Shown here piece by piece: positions 1 through 6,149 of a stretch of DNA of 64,000 nucleotides. How positions within the stretch are numbered: the stretch's first letter is position 1; each line of letters begins with the position of its first letter. The position numbers and the translations under genes are program-made. This DNA comes from Vibrio hannami. GTDB taxonomy: Bacteria; Pseudomonadota; Gammaproteobacteria; Enterobacterales; Vibrionaceae. The notes below the pieces were generated by a model that saw only the letters and a program-made list of their open reading frames with translations, made no database searches and was not told where the DNA came from. The stretch is taken from NCBI RefSeq assembly GCF_029589055.1, contig NZ_JARQZP010000003.1, positions 372,001 to 436,000 on the forward strand, given 5' to 3'.

Positions 1-34
1 AGTGTTTTCCACTTTCTTGCTAAACAGGCTTTAG

Positions 35-1194
35 CATCTCGGTCTGAACATATTGTCATCAATGGCTATTGCTTTGATTCGGTAAGGGCTAACCGCTTAT
101 ATAGTTAGCGTTATACTCGTTGTCTGTTGTTAATAGTGCCCAAATTATTCGAGCGTTTTTGGCTGCTAGGGCGACAGCCGCTCGTTTGTATCCTCGTCTT
201 TCAACGAGCTGTTGTATCCATAAACTGTTTCTATCGGTTTTCTCTTTACAGCGGGCAATGACAGCTCTCGCACCATGAATAAGCAGAGTACGAATGTGCT
301 TTTCGCCTCTTTTACTGATACGACCAAGATGTACATTACCACCTGTCGAATATTGCCTTGGTACTAATCCTATCCACGCCGCGAATTGGCGACTGGTACC
401 AAACTGTTTGCCATCACTGACGGTTGCGACTATAGCTGTTGCGCTGTGCTCCCCAACCCCAGGGACGGCCATGAGCTTGGCTGCTTGCTTCATTTCCTTA
501 CTCAGGTGATAGACTTTTCTATCATAGCGAAGGATTTCTTCGTTAAGGTGGCGGATGTTGTTTACTAAATCACTCAGTAGTTCCCGAGCAAGAAAAGGAA
601 TGCCATTTTCGGCATCTTCGAGAATATCGGGCACCATTTTCTGAAGTGGATAGCGACCTTGAGGAATGATGATGCCAAACTCGGACAGTAAGCCACGAAG
701 TTGATTAATGGTCGCGGTTCGACTTTTTACTAGACTATGCCGTATTCGATGTAGGCAAAGTACGGCTTGCTGCTCTTCGCTTTTAACCGAGACAAATCGA
801 GTTTTTGGCCTAGAGACAGCTTCACAAATGGCTTCTGCATCATTCGGGTCGTTCTTCTCGTTTTGTCGGTATGGAATGACAAACTTAGACGCCATAATTT
901 TAGGCGTATGACCCAGCTTTTTAAGTTCTCGTGACCAGTGATGAGCACCTGAGCAGGCTTCCATCCCAATAATACACGGTGGAATATTGGCTAATGTGTC
1001 TAAGAGTTTGTTTCTTTTAACAGTTTTGCGTAAGACGCACTTGCCATATGCATCTACGCCATGAATACTGAATACATTCTTGGCAAGATCAACGCCAATA
1101 GTTTGAATGGTGGACATAGTAACCTCCAGATTCTAAGCGTATCCATAGTTAACTATGGCACGCTGCGGCTCGGGTAGAGGGAGTCCATATCATT
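35..1194 (-). mobile_element. IS110-family element, IS1111-like, inserted in an attC site
   Basis: This insertion sequence carries one complete transposase gene. Its right edge (upstream of the transposase) ends with GGGAGTCCATATCATT, followed directly by CGTTAT, which resembles the 3' core of an integron attC. The same junction, GGGAGTCCATATCATT then CGTTAGG, recurs in the deleted copy ending near 3780. The left edge is placed where similarity to that copy stops, near 33-38; the true end could lie further left, outside the window. IS1111-type elements that target attC sites are an established group, and the position here fits it. No target duplication is visible, as expected for IS110 enzymes. 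Confidence 0.8.
89..1117 (-). CDS. IS110-family transposase (IS1111 group)
   Basis: A 342-residue DEDD transposase, the usual length for the family. The N-terminal RuvC-like domain shows D10 in GVDLAKN, E53 in GMEACSGAHHW and D90/D93 in KNDPNDAEAI. The C-terminal transposase_20 domain has AVPGVGEHSATAIV and then GLVPRQYSTGGNVHLGRISKRG, which includes the conserved serine region. The frame is intact, so the element may still be active. In this family the enzyme works with an element-encoded bridge RNA, known from the IS110 family in general and not shown here. It is transcribed against the direction of the cassette array. Confidence 0.95.
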   Translation of the reverse strand: MSTIQTIGVDLAKNVFSIHGVDAYGKCVLRKTVKRNKLLDTLANIPPCIIGMEACSGAHHWSRELKKLGHTPKIMASKFVIPYRQNEKNDPNDAEAICEAVSRPKTRFVSVKSEEQQAVLCLHRIRHSLVKSRTATINQLRGLLSEFGIIIPQGRYPLQKMVPDILEDAENGIPFLARELLSDLVNNIRHLNEEILRYDRKVYHLSKEMKQAAKLMAVPGVGEHSATAIVATVSDGKQFGTSRQFAAWIGLVPRQYSTGGNVHLGRISKRGEKHIRTLLIHGARAVIARCKEKTDRNSLWIQQLVERRGYKRAAVALAAKNARIIWALLTTDNEYNANYISG

Positions 1195-1196
1195 CG

Positions 1197-1514
1197 TTAT
1201 ATGCCAGTGATTAAGAAGTCAATCGCTGCAATGATCTCATCCCGAAAAGTACTTAGCTCATTCACAGGGTCACGTAGGATTTTCGTTGGAACACTAGCCA
1301 TTTGGTGTGTCAGGATCACGAAGTCACCTTCGTCAATGTGAATCACAGGACAAAGATGAGTAGGGGCTTTCTTGTCAAGAAATTCGACAGGAGTTAGTGG
1401 GATGACTAGTCGTGTATTAAGTGTATCCAAAAGTTCACTTTGTACATCGACAAAGTATGGGTAAGCCTTAGCGGTGTTTTTATCGTTGTTTGGGTATAAA
1501 GCAAATTGTGACAT
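1197..1514 (-). CDS. ccdB: CcdB-like gyrase-poisoning toxin
   Basis: A 105-residue protein with the CcdB pattern: N-terminal SQFALYPN, PYFVDVQSELLDTLNTRLVIPL in the middle, and a C-terminal end in AIDFLITGI, matching the family's WGI-type tail region. CcdB proteins trap DNA gyrase. The ATG overlaps the stop codon of the upstream antitoxin (TAATG), so translation is coupled. The stop codon lies inside the CGTTAT that marks the end of the attC and IS element, so the gene runs against the cassette orientation and reaches the very start of its cassette. It must use its own promoter. Confidence 0.93.
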   Translation of the reverse strand: MSQFALYPNNDKNTAKAYPYFVDVQSELLDTLNTRLVIPLTPVEFLDKKAPTHLCPVIHIDEGDFVILTHQMASVPTKILRDPVNELSTFRDEIIAAIDFLITGI

Positions 1515-1759
1515 TAGAATACTCGGTAAGAATCAGAGAATAGTCCGTGGTTTTCAGCCAGTTCGTTACAAGCATTAATGGCTTCCGAATTTTGCTCTAA
1601 CCATTCCTTTTTTAGCAGTTGACTAACTTCTTTCTCTAAAGCTTTCTCCATAGTCGCAGATAGATTGACGTTAAGGCGTTTTGCTTCAGCAAGTAATTCA
1701 CTGTTTAAGCTTAAGTTTGCTGCTTTTTTGGGGGCTTGTGTATTGTATGTATTTCTCAT
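1514..1759 (-). CDS. ccdA: CcdA-like antitoxin
   Basis: An 81-residue antitoxin. The N-terminal half (KKAANLSLNSELLAEAKRLNVNLSATMEKAL) looks like the ribbon-helix-helix DNA-binding domain of CcdA, and the C-terminal half (KKEWLEQNSEAINACNELAENHGLFSDSYRVF) matches the toxin-binding tail, including the conserved W, N and final GLFSD segment. It neutralises CcdB and represses its own operon in the known family. It is first in the operon and overlaps ccdB by the TAATG junction. A TATAAT-like hexamer lies upstream at about 1773-1778 on the minus strand, within an AT-rich segment. Confidence 0.93.
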   Translation of the reverse strand: MRNTYNTQAPKKAANLSLNSELLAEAKRLNVNLSATMEKALEKEVSQLLKKEWLEQNSEAINACNELAENHGLFSDSYRVF

Positions 1760-1808
1760 TGTAGTAACCTATGCGCATTATATGTACGCATCAAGTATAG
1801 GTGGGAGC

Positions 1809-1929
1809 ATGGCATATAACAAGTGCTTTAAGACGGACTGCCAACCTGTGGTATTTTTGGTTAGAGTTGAGTTTAGTGATTACGGTGGTCTGTTTGGGGG
1901 GCGTGTATTGGTAGCCGCTTAAGCAGGCG
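1809..1929 (+). repeat. VCR-type attC site, interrupted at its 3' end
   Basis: Starts near CATATAACAAGTGCTTTAAG and continues through CAACCTGTGGTATTTTTGG and a central AT-rich arm to TAGCCGCTTAAGCAGGCG. The ends GTGCTTTAAG and CCGCTTAAGC pair as the arms of the cruciform typical of Vibrio chromosomal-integron attC sites. The expected terminal GTTAG is missing at 1929, where the remnant inserted element begins; CGTTAG reappears at about 2232. The polarity shows that cassettes run left to right on the + strand. Confidence 0.8.
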
Positions 1930-2229
1930 ACATGGATTCCCCAGGTTGTCAAACGCCCGCTAAACTTCAGGTGATGGGTTTTGGACTGCCGCTCTACATT
2001 CGGCCTTCTTATCGATGGTTCGCAACATCGTGGCCCTGATAACTTTGCGCGACTGCGGTGCCTTATTCGTTAGATGACATCATAATGTGTCCGCCGCATT
2101 AACAGGCTCTCCGCTAGTGGTTTTTAGCGAAGTCGATACCGCAGAAAAAAGAATAATCAGACATGGTGCCTCCGGTTTTAATAATGACCACTTAAGTGTG
2201 GTTGATCCTCGGGAGGGGGAATCCATGTC
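1929..2229 (-). mobile_element. Remnant of an IS1111-attC-type element bounded by 14-bp inverted repeats
   Basis: GACATGGATTCCCC at 1929-1942 is the exact reverse complement of GGGGAATCCATGTC at 2216-2229. The segment sits between the broken attC ending at 1929 and ATTCGTTAGG at 2230. On the minus strand, from about 2162, it encodes MSDYSFFCGIDFAKNH followed by a stop, which is the start of an IS110 transposase including the first catalytic Asp. The middle (about 1943-2100) has no recognisable gene; a second CGTTAG near 2069 suggests it is a mosaic of two insertion events. The remnant is non-autonomous and MITE-like in size. Confidence 0.7.
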
Positions 2230-2255
2230 ATTCGTTAGGTACTTCGGGGAAATAG

Positions 2256-2648
2256 ATGATCATTCGAAAACATTTGAGTGGGCTAGTTTCTGGAATGCTG
2301 ACGGTCAACTCAGCATATATATTGGCTAATGCAACGAAGTTAATTGACGTGACTTCATTTCAATTAATCCCACTATCACTTTCAGTCATATCTTTGGGCT
2401 TACTCTTATGCCACCGAGTATTTTACGTTTACTTTGAAAGGCAGGAAGCTCTCTCTAGCCTATTTGCTACTGGTATAGTTAGTGGATGTCTCGCTTATTT
2501 ATTTATCCTTGCTAGCATACACTTATGGCTAATGGTGTTAGTAATGACAACTTTGCTTGTAGGTTCCTACATGCTGAAAGGGAGCTTTCATCCGCATTCG
2601 AATCGATATTTAGAAACAAGAAAACGCTACTACAAAAAGTCGAGATAA
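2256..2648 (+). CDS. Cassette-encoded small integral membrane protein
   Basis: A 130-residue protein I do not recognise. It shows about four hydrophobic segments (for example LIPLSLSVISLGLLLC, SLFATGIVSGCLAYLFIL and LWLMVLVMTTLLVGSYML) and ends in a basic tail, RYLETRKRYYKKSR, probably cytoplasmic. The start at 2256 is supported by GGGGA five bases upstream; an internal ATG at 2292 is possible. It directly follows the CGTTAGG that closes the preceding attC, the normal place for a cassette gene. Function is unknown. Confidence 0.6.
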   Translation: MIIRKHLSGLVSGMLTVNSAYILANATKLIDVTSFQLIPLSLSVISLGLLLCHRVFYVYFERQEALSSLFATGIVSGCLAYLFILASIHLWLMVLVMTTLLVGSYMLKGSFHPHSNRYLETRKRYYKKSR

Positions 2649-2742
2649 CATCATTCTGTTGGCTGCGACAGCATCCAATACCTTTCGCACAACAAAGTTA
2701 TCTGATTCGCTTTGTCATTTCGGCATTATAACTATATTGCAA

Positions 2743-2770
2743 TTAAAAACCTCTGGTCATGACTTATAAT
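2743..2770 (+). promoter_or_regulatory. Candidate promoter of the relBE-like cassette
   Basis: TATAAT at 2765-2770 is a perfect -10 hexamer. A weak -35, TTAAAA at 2743-2748, lies 16 bases upstream. The antitoxin ATG is at 2816. Toxin-antitoxin cassettes usually carry their own promoter, which fits this position. Confidence 0.5.
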
Positions 2771-2815
2771 AAGGTCTAAAATTAGCACTTATTTATGTGC
2801 TTAATTGGTGTTGTT

Positions 2816-3067
2816 ATGAGACAGGTTTTAGCTGATTGTTCAGCAAGTATTTCTGAGTTAAAGAAAAATCCCACCGCTTTGCTAAACGAAGCTGATGGTT
2901 CTGCTATTGCTATCCTGAACCACAATAAGCCAGCAGCTTATCTTGTCCCAGCAGAAACTTATGAGTTTCTGATGGATTTGCTCGATGATTACGAGCTTGC
3001 AAAACTAGTTGAAAGTCGCCGTGGTGAGTTATCTGAAGCGGTGGAAGTAGATATCGATGACTTATAA
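2816..3067 (+). CDS. Phd/YefM-family antitoxin (RelB-like cassette antitoxin)
   Basis: An 83-residue antitoxin beginning MRQVLADCSASISELKKNP. The N-terminal DNA-binding fold of the Phd/YefM superfamily shows ISELKKNPTALLNEA and AIAILNHNKPAAYLVPAETYE; the acidic C-terminal tail (LSEAVEVDIDDL) should bind the toxin. The reading frame is open upstream to 2795, but the ATG at 2816 matches the family's usual start. It overlaps the toxin gene by 11 bases, implying coupled translation. Very similar pairs are common in Vibrio superintegrons. It should repress its own promoter at 2743-2770. Confidence 0.9.
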   Translation: MRQVLADCSASISELKKNPTALLNEADGSAIAILNHNKPAAYLVPAETYEFLMDLLDDYELAKLVESRRGELSEAVEVDIDDL

Positions 3068-3344
3068 GCTTAAATTTCTACCTGCCGCCAAGAAAGAGTG
3101 GAGCAAGTTAGCTCCACCGATTCAAAGTCAGTTCAAAAAGAAGCTTAAAGAGCGTCTCGAAAATCCGCATGTTCCTTCATCTAAGCTTCGTGGCTATGAC
3201 TCAGTTTACAAGATTAAACTGCGCACTGCGGGCTATCGCTTAGCCTACGAAGTCATCGATGATGAAATTGTGGTGTATGTGTTGGCTATTGGTAAAAGGG
3301 ATAAAGATGCAGTGTACAAAAAGCTAGCATCGAGGTTCTCGTAA
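3057..3344 (+). CDS. RelE/ParE-superfamily toxin
   Basis: A 95-residue toxin with the RelE fold pattern: YKLKFLPAAKKEWSKL, then LKERLENPHVPSSKLRG, YKIKLRTAGYRLAYEV and a C-terminal VYVLAIGKRDKDAVYKKL. The basic residues and the R-x-x-Y near the end fit a ribosome-dependent mRNA interferase of the RelE type. The family relationship is clear; the RNase activity is inferred. It overlaps the antitoxin gene and ends just before a new attC half-site. Selective maintenance of neighbouring cassettes is its likely population-level effect. Confidence 0.92.
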   Translation: MTYKLKFLPAAKKEWSKLAPPIQSQFKKKLKERLENPHVPSSKLRGYDSVYKIKLRTAGYRLAYEVIDDEIVVYVLAIGKRDKDAVYKKLASRFS

Positions 3345-3349
3345 CAGCA

Positions 3350-3387
3350 GCATACAAATTGCTTAAGAGTGAGGGCTAACCTTTGGC
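3350..3387 (+). repeat. Left half of an attC site split by an IS fragment
   Basis: CATACAAATTGCTTAAGAG followed by GGGCTAACCTTTGGCAT matches the first arm of the local attC family (compare CTAACCTTTGGCATTTTTG at 4115 and CACCTTTGGCATTTTTGG near 6447). The site then runs straight into IS sequence; its 3' core CGTTAGG is found at 3781-3787. Confidence 0.65.
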
Positions 3388-3780
3388 ATCTCGGTCTGAT
3401 CATATTGTTATCAATGGCTTCTGTATCATTCGGGTCGTTCTTCTCGTTTTGTCGGCATGGAATGACAAACTTAGAAGCCCTAATCTTAGGCGTATGATCC
3501 AGCTTTTTAAGTTCTCGTGATCAGTGATGAGCAACAGAGCAGGCTTCCATCCCAATAATACATGGTGGAATATTGACGAGTGTGTCTAAGAGTTTGTTTC
3601 TTTTAACAGTTTTGCGCAAGACGTACTTGCCATATGCATCTACGCCATGAATACTGAACACATTTTTCGCAAGATTAACGCCAATAATTTGAATGGTGGA
3701 CATAGTAGCCTCCAGTTTCTATGCGTAGTCAAAGTTAACTGTGGCACGCTTTGGCTCAGGGAGAGGGAGTCCATATCATT
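3388..3780 (-). mobile_element. Internally deleted IS1111-attC element related to the copy at 35-1194
   Basis: About 390 bp closely similar to the intact element, but lacking about 766 bp of its transposase. The junction falls at AATGGCT (3413-3419); the intact copy has AATGGCT both at 61-67 and at 827-833, so the deletion occurred between 7-bp direct repeats. The right end GGGAGTCCATATCATT and the following CGTTAGG are preserved. The copy differs from the intact one by scattered substitutions, so it comes from an older or separate insertion. Confidence 0.85.
3521..3703 (-). pseudogene. 5' remnant of IS110-family transposase
   Basis: It encodes 60 residues matching the start of the intact transposase, then a stop: the codon for W61 after SVAHH is TGA. 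The first catalytic aspartate is also lost (GVNLAKN instead of GVDLAKN, D10N). Beyond the stop, only a short stretch of transposase sequence remains before the deletion junction at 3419. This copy cannot make active enzyme. Confidence 0.9.
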
Positions 3781-3961
3781 CGTTAGGTGTCATCATGAGT
3801 CGAGCCACCACTTGTTAGATAAGTTATTGAAGTTGGGTCGGCTCCTATGGCGGTTCTGGAACATTAATCGCGTTACAATGAGCAAATTTCGTATAAGTGT
3901 ATTTTGGCTACGAAGATAGAGTCAAAATTGAATATTTTGGTTGTTGAAAGAAGGATTCAGC

Positions 3962-4120
3962 ATGACGAGAAGTAAAAAAACTGGTTTGCTATTCATACTT
4001 GGTGGTTTGTTATTTTTGATCGGGGGACTACTCGGAGACCAAATCGCTTTTTATGGCGTTTCACTTATGTTTATAGTCTTAGGTTTCGTAAATATTTCAA
4101 AAGACAAGAGCGACAACTAA
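3962..4120 (+). CDS. Tiny membrane protein in an integron cassette (52 residues)
   Basis: Starts MTRSKKTGLLFILGG with AAGGA about six bases upstream of the ATG. Two hydrophobic stretches (LLFILGGLLFLIGGLLG and YGVSLMFIVLGFVNI) flank a short DQIAF turn, predicting a two-helix hairpin in the inner membrane. The TAA stop lies in CAACTAACCTTTGGCAT, the start of the attC-like sequence, the typical layout for a cassette gene. I do not recognise the family. Confidence 0.6.
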   Translation: MTRSKKTGLLFILGGLLFLIGGLLGDQIAFYGVSLMFIVLGFVNISKDKSDN

Positions 4121-4160
4121 CCTTTGGCATTTTTGCCAATTAGCTAATCGGTATACCAAT
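4112..4160 (+). repeat. Truncated attC-like sequence
   Basis: CTAACCTTTGGCATTTTTG is shared with the other local attC remnants. The rest of a full-length site is missing: the motif runs into CCAATTAGCTAATCGG and then the next gene. It is probably a deleted attC that no longer has a complete recombination core. Confidence 0.45.
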
Positions 4161-4194
4161 GTATTTGGTGGTCAGCATTTTGGAGGGGTTTAGT

Positions 4195-4857
4195 ATGGAT
4201 TCCATAGGGCTTATTGAACAAGAGTTAAGAGAAATTGGCTATCCAACACAAGGTGTTCGTACTAGCCAAATTCGCAGTATATCCGCGAAAGTCTTTAGAG
4301 CTCTTGAAAGTAAAGAGATATATGATGTCTTTGAAATTTGCGAAAATTTGCTTAAGCGTAGAGACTGGGCTCTGGGTGTAATAGCTTATGATTGGGCGTT
4401 TCGAGTAAAGAAACAATACACAATAGAAACGTTTACTACTTTCGAAAATTGGTTGTTTGAGTATGTTACCGATTGGGGCGATTGTGATGACTTTTGTACT
4501 CATGCTTTTGGTGAATTAATCCGGCAGCATAATGAGTTATTCGAAAGAGTCCTTAACTGGGTTCATCATGATAATTATGCTGTTCAAAGGGCAGCTGCTG
4601 TTATCTTAATATATCCGATAAATAAAGGGTTTTATGATGGATTGCGTCCTTTACAAATTGCTGATCTTTTGCTCAAAAATGAGCATCATTTAGTTCAAAA
4701 GGGTTATGGGTGGTTACTGAAAGTACTTTCTAAAAAAGAGCTTCAACTAGTTGTGGATTATTTGAGAAGAAATTATACAAAAATGCCAAGAACAGCTTTT
4801 CGCTATGCACTGGAAAATTTAGATAAACAGACACGGCAAGAGTTGATGTCACTTTGA
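4195..4857 (+). CDS. AlkD-like DNA alkylation repair (HEAT-repeat) protein
   Basis: A 220-residue all-helical protein starting MDSIGLIEQELREIG; the frame is open upstream to 4159, but GGAGGGG just before the ATG at 4195 fixes the start. Helical repeats such as VFEICENLLKRRDWALGVIAYDWAF and WVHHDNYAVQRAAAVILIYPI, plus HHLVQKGYGWLLKVLSKK near the C-terminus, match the DNA_alkylation/AlkD family of HEAT-like repeat proteins. Known AlkD enzymes excise bulky or positively charged alkyl bases. Conserved tryptophans are present, but I cannot confirm the catalytic residues. Confidence 0.75.
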   Translation: MDSIGLIEQELREIGYPTQGVRTSQIRSISAKVFRALESKEIYDVFEICENLLKRRDWALGVIAYDWAFRVKKQYTIETFTTFENWLFEYVTDWGDCDDFCTHAFGELIRQHNELFERVLNWVHHDNYAVQRAAAVILIYPINKGFYDGLRPLQIADLLLKNEHHLVQKGYGWLLKVLSKKELQLVVDYLRRNYTKMPRTAFRYALENLDKQTRQELMSL

Positions 4858-4861
4858 GTAT

Positions 4862-4905
4862 TGGCATGCTAGCATTTAAGAGTGATTCCTAACGCTTTTC
4901 GAAAA
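4862..4905 (+). repeat. Partial attC site
   Basis: GCTAGCATTTAAGAGTGATT followed by CCTAACGC resembles the left arm of Vibrio attC sites (compare CTTAAGAGTGAGGGCTAACC at 3363). The right arm is absent; the next gene starts at 4917. It is degenerate and unlikely to recombine efficiently. Confidence 0.45.
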
Positions 4906-4916
4906 TAGGAGATTTC

Positions 4917-5759
4917 GTGGGTAACAACATAGTAGAGCTAGCTATTGAGAATATCCGCATGAAGTCTAAAGGTGAGTATTACCCCTTGAAATGTGCGGTT
5001 ACAATTAACTTCCACCCAGATCGTTACACTTTGGATAATAAGCCTCTACTCCAGGCTATCGCAGAAGATGGCTACTTGAAATCCCAATTTGAAACTGGCA
5101 CTAGTAATGGTGGTTTGACGGCTTATTCCGGTGGCGAACGATGGTCCTGGGAAAAGCGTGCCTTCGATGGAGCATACGACAATGCTCCAGATAACCTTAG
5201 ACCCAAATATGGTGCTCTAAATTTCCGCAATTATGAAGCAGGAGCTTCACCTCGTTTTGGTTCTTCGTATTTTAAACTGAAATCGCATATTCTTGAGCGA
5301 ACCACATTTTGTTATCCGGATAGCTTCTTTGAACCAGAAGATTTTGCGATTTCGAACCGTGTAAAGCGACTCATAGATAAAGCTTCTTCATCAAAAATCG
5401 ATTTGCTTGATGACTATATTGAAGCTCATATTCATGGTGTTATTCGCTTACATGATGATGTCGAATGTCTAGTATTAGACCCGGTTTTCCGCGCAACAAA
5501 AGTGGAACAGGATGCTTCGAAACTCGGTATCCCTGTAAATTGGCACAATGGTTATGAGCTAACTATTGAAGATATGAGTCGTTATCCTGACTATCGCGGC
5601 CAGCAGTTCATTGATCTAGCCGAAGAACTGGCACTAAACGGTACGATCAATGCAAGAATCCTTGGCTCGGCTGTGACAGAACTGGAGTATGATGAACAAG
5701 ATGTAAAAAAGGTATGGCACTACCTGGCTAGGTTTGGATATCAGCCCGCACGAGTATAA
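4917..5759 (+). CDS. DUF3626-family protein of unknown function
   Basis: A 280-residue protein with a GTG start six bases after AGGAG. Motifs seen are TINFHPDR (about 29-36), QFETGTSNGGLTAYSGG (56-72), GAYDNAP, RPKYGALNFR, SPRFGSSYFKLK, ERTTF and EAHIHGVIRLHDDVE (about 169-183). This series matches my memory of the DUF3626 family, whose biochemical role is not established. There is no signal peptide or membrane segment, so it is probably cytosolic. It is a single-gene cassette. The invariant arginine, serine and glutamate/histidine positions would suit an enzyme active site, but that is only a guess. Confidence 0.7.
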   Translation: MGNNIVELAIENIRMKSKGEYYPLKCAVTINFHPDRYTLDNKPLLQAIAEDGYLKSQFETGTSNGGLTAYSGGERWSWEKRAFDGAYDNAPDNLRPKYGALNFRNYEAGASPRFGSSYFKLKSHILERTTFCYPDSFFEPEDFAISNRVKRLIDKASSSKIDLLDDYIEAHIHGVIRLHDDVECLVLDPVFRATKVEQDASKLGIPVNWHNGYELTIEDMSRYPDYRGQQFIDLAEELALNGTINARILGSAVTELEYDEQDVKKVWHYLARFGYQPARV

Positions 5760-5812
5760 AAGCGCATTTATGAGTGGCTTCTTACGCCTGGTGGTTTCGC
5801 CCGTTAGCTGTC
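5756..5812 (+). repeat. Short attC-like site
   Basis: AAAAGCGCATTTATGAGTGG through TTCTTACGCCTGGTGG to CCCGTTAGCT. It ends with a GTTAGCT core and contains the T-T-A-x-G-A-G-T-G block of the local attC sites. The 57-bp length is much shorter than a normal VCR-type site, suggesting deletion of the internal arm. Confidence 0.5.
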
Positions 5813-5835
5813 TGTCGCATACATGTTCGTGTTAC

Positions 5836-5882
5836 TGTACAACTTGAGTTTGTAAGTTTATACTTGTCTTGTTTATTGTACA
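5836..5882 (+). promoter_or_regulatory. Two TGTACA boxes, candidate YefM operator
   Basis: TGTACA occurs at 5836-5841 and again at 5877-5882, shortly before the antitoxin ATG at 5895. TGTACA is the known core bound by the YefM-YoeB complex at its own promoter in Escherichia coli. The 41-bp spacing differs from the tight spacing there. TATACT between them (about 5859-5864) may be the -10 box. Confidence 0.5.
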
Positions 5883-5894
5883 TGTGAGGTTTCT

Positions 5895-6149
5895 ATGAGA
5901 ATTGTATCGTTTACTGAAGCTAGGAATAGTTTAAAGGCAGTGTTGGACGGGGTCGTTAACGACGCTGATACAACGATCATTACTCGTCGTGACTCAGAAG
6001 ACGCAGTTGTAATGTCTCTGGAGTACTACAACAGCTTAATGGAAACTGTACATCTACTGCGCTCACCAGAGAATGCGGAGCATTTGAACCGTTCCATCGC
6101 TCAGTATCGTGCAGGTCAAGCGACACCACGAGATCTAATTGATGAGTAG
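5895..6149 (+). CDS. yefM: YefM antitoxin
   Basis: An 84-residue antitoxin beginning MRIVSFTEARNSLKAVLD, the typical YefM start. The N-terminal Phd-like DNA-binding domain includes VVNDADTTIITRRDSEDAVVMSLEYYNSLMET; the C-terminal part (LLRSPENAEHLNRSIAQYRAG) is the toxin-binding helix. The gene overlaps yoeB by eight bases. It lies downstream of two TGTACA boxes, consistent with autoregulation. It neutralises the YoeB RNase by covering its active site in the characterised E. coli complex. Confidence 0.95.
   Translation: MRIVSFTEARNSLKAVLDGVVNDADTTIITRRDSEDAVVMSLEYYNSLMETVHLLRSPENAEHLNRSIAQYRAGQATPRDLIDE

Noticed and set aside
2087..2329. Open + strand frame of 80 codons
   Set aside because: It lies across the IS remnant and the IS right end; the minus strand there clearly encodes a transposase start.
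3647..3919. Open + strand frame of 90 codons
   Set aside because: It is antisense to the transposase remnant and crosses the attC core, so it is a chance frame.
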